Shown here piece after piece: positions 14,448 through 14,687 of a stretch of DNA of 14,687 nucleotides. Source of the DNA: Pseudomonadaceae bacterium UBA5811 (GTDB taxonomy: Bacteria; Pseudomonadota; Gammaproteobacteria; Pseudomonadales; Pseudomonadaceae); assembly GCA_002417905.1 (NCBI GenBank), contig DIDB01000034.1:1-14687 (forward strand), given 5' to 3'. Position 1 is the first letter of the stretch; the number at the start of each line of letters is the position of its first letter. Both the position numbers and the translations under genes were made by a program. Below the pieces are notes generated by a model. That model ran no database searches. It had not been told where the DNA came from and was given only the letters and a program-made list of their open reading frames with translations.

Positions 14448-14687
14448 TGAGAGAGTATCTTTTGACTGGATCTGGATTGGGGCGGCGCTGGAAACGGCGG
14501 ATTCTGCCGGGCCTGCTGGCTTTGGGCGGGCTGCTGGGGCCGGGACTGGGCATGGCCCGGTATGCCGGGCCGGAGGTGGAGGCCTTTGTGGCTGAAATGA
14601 ACCGTGAATACGGATTTGCACCGGAGCCGCTGACTGCCCTGTTGGGGCAGGCCAGCCGGCAGCAGTCGCTTCTGGCTGCCATTTCCA
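14447..14687 (+). CDS. Membrane-bound lytic murein transglycosylase (SltB/MltB type), 5' part
   Basis: The frame is open from ATG 14447 to the right edge (80 codons and one base), so the gene is cut. Residues 1-36 look like an export signal: a basic stretch (GRRWKRR), then LPGLLALGGLLGPGLGMA. No lipobox cysteine is visible, so a soluble periplasmic SltB-like form is more likely than the lipoprotein MltB. PEVEAFVAEMNREYGFAPEP and LLGQASRQQSLLAAIS are the characteristic N-terminal part of the family 3 (MltB/SltB) lytic transglycosylases, which cleave the glycan backbone to leave 1,6-anhydromuropeptides. The catalytic glutamate lies beyond the window. The ATG overlaps the rodA stop (TGATG); an in-frame TTG at 14462 with GAGAG upstream is an alternative start. 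The position after rodA matches sltB1 of Pseudomonas. Confidence 0.88.
   Translation, partial: MREYLLTGSGLGRRWKRRILPGLLALGGLLGPGLGMARYAGPEVEAFVAEMNREYGFAPEPLTALLGQASRQQSLLAAIS

Noticed and set aside
1..14687. Mobile element, defence system, phage genes or CRISPR array
   Set aside because: No transposase, integrase, terminal repeats, toxin-antitoxin pair, or regularly spaced repeats were seen. All genes are core families in normal gammaproteobacterial neighbourhoods.

Overview
This is a 14.7 kb, clearly GC-rich chromosomal segment from a gammaproteobacterium. Orn, MotB, ProA, RlmH and PBP2 resemble, from memory, the Pseudomonadales/Oceanospirillales (Pseudomonas-like) versions of these proteins, but the genus cannot be fixed from the sequence alone. 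I see no rRNA, tRNA, insertion sequence, prophage gene, CRISPR array or plasmid function. Coding density is very high and no gene-free stretch exceeds about 205 bases.

Left part (1-5017): a minus-strand HDOD-domain protein, cut by the left edge, is divergent from the flagellar stator genes motA-motB. A sigma-28 (FliA)-like promoter candidate lies in the gap. motB converges on rsgA with a 7-base overlap, and rsgA is divergent from orn (oligoribonuclease). The rsgA-orn gap holds a perfect 7-bp inverted repeat overlapping the best orn -10 box.

Middle (5018-8606): a convergent intergenic gap is followed by a minus-strand NAD(P)-binding Rossmann protein. Next comes an lrgA-lrgB (cidA-cidB-like) pair with an ATGA overlap and its own promoter candidate. 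A minus-strand DedA-PAP2 fusion membrane phosphatase overlaps the 3' end of lrgB by 17 bases.

Right part (8607-14687): a tightly packed plus-strand series proA, nadD, rsfS, rlmH, mrdA (PBP2), rodA and a lytic transglycosylase of the sltB/mltB type, cut by the right edge. Junctions are overlaps of 1 to 16 bases or gaps of 9 to 27 bases, which suggests one transcript. It combines proline synthesis, NAD synthesis, ribosome silencing and 23S rRNA methylation with the lateral-wall elongation machine (PBP2 transpeptidase plus RodA glycosyltransferase) and a murein hydrolase.

Every gene belongs to a recognised family, and I did not find an undescribed system. The observations worth checking are mostly regulatory or architectural: the FliA-like motif between the HDOD gene and motA, the repeat at the orn promoter, the single stop codon separating rlmH from mrdA in the same frame, and the atypical active-site region of the Rossmann protein.
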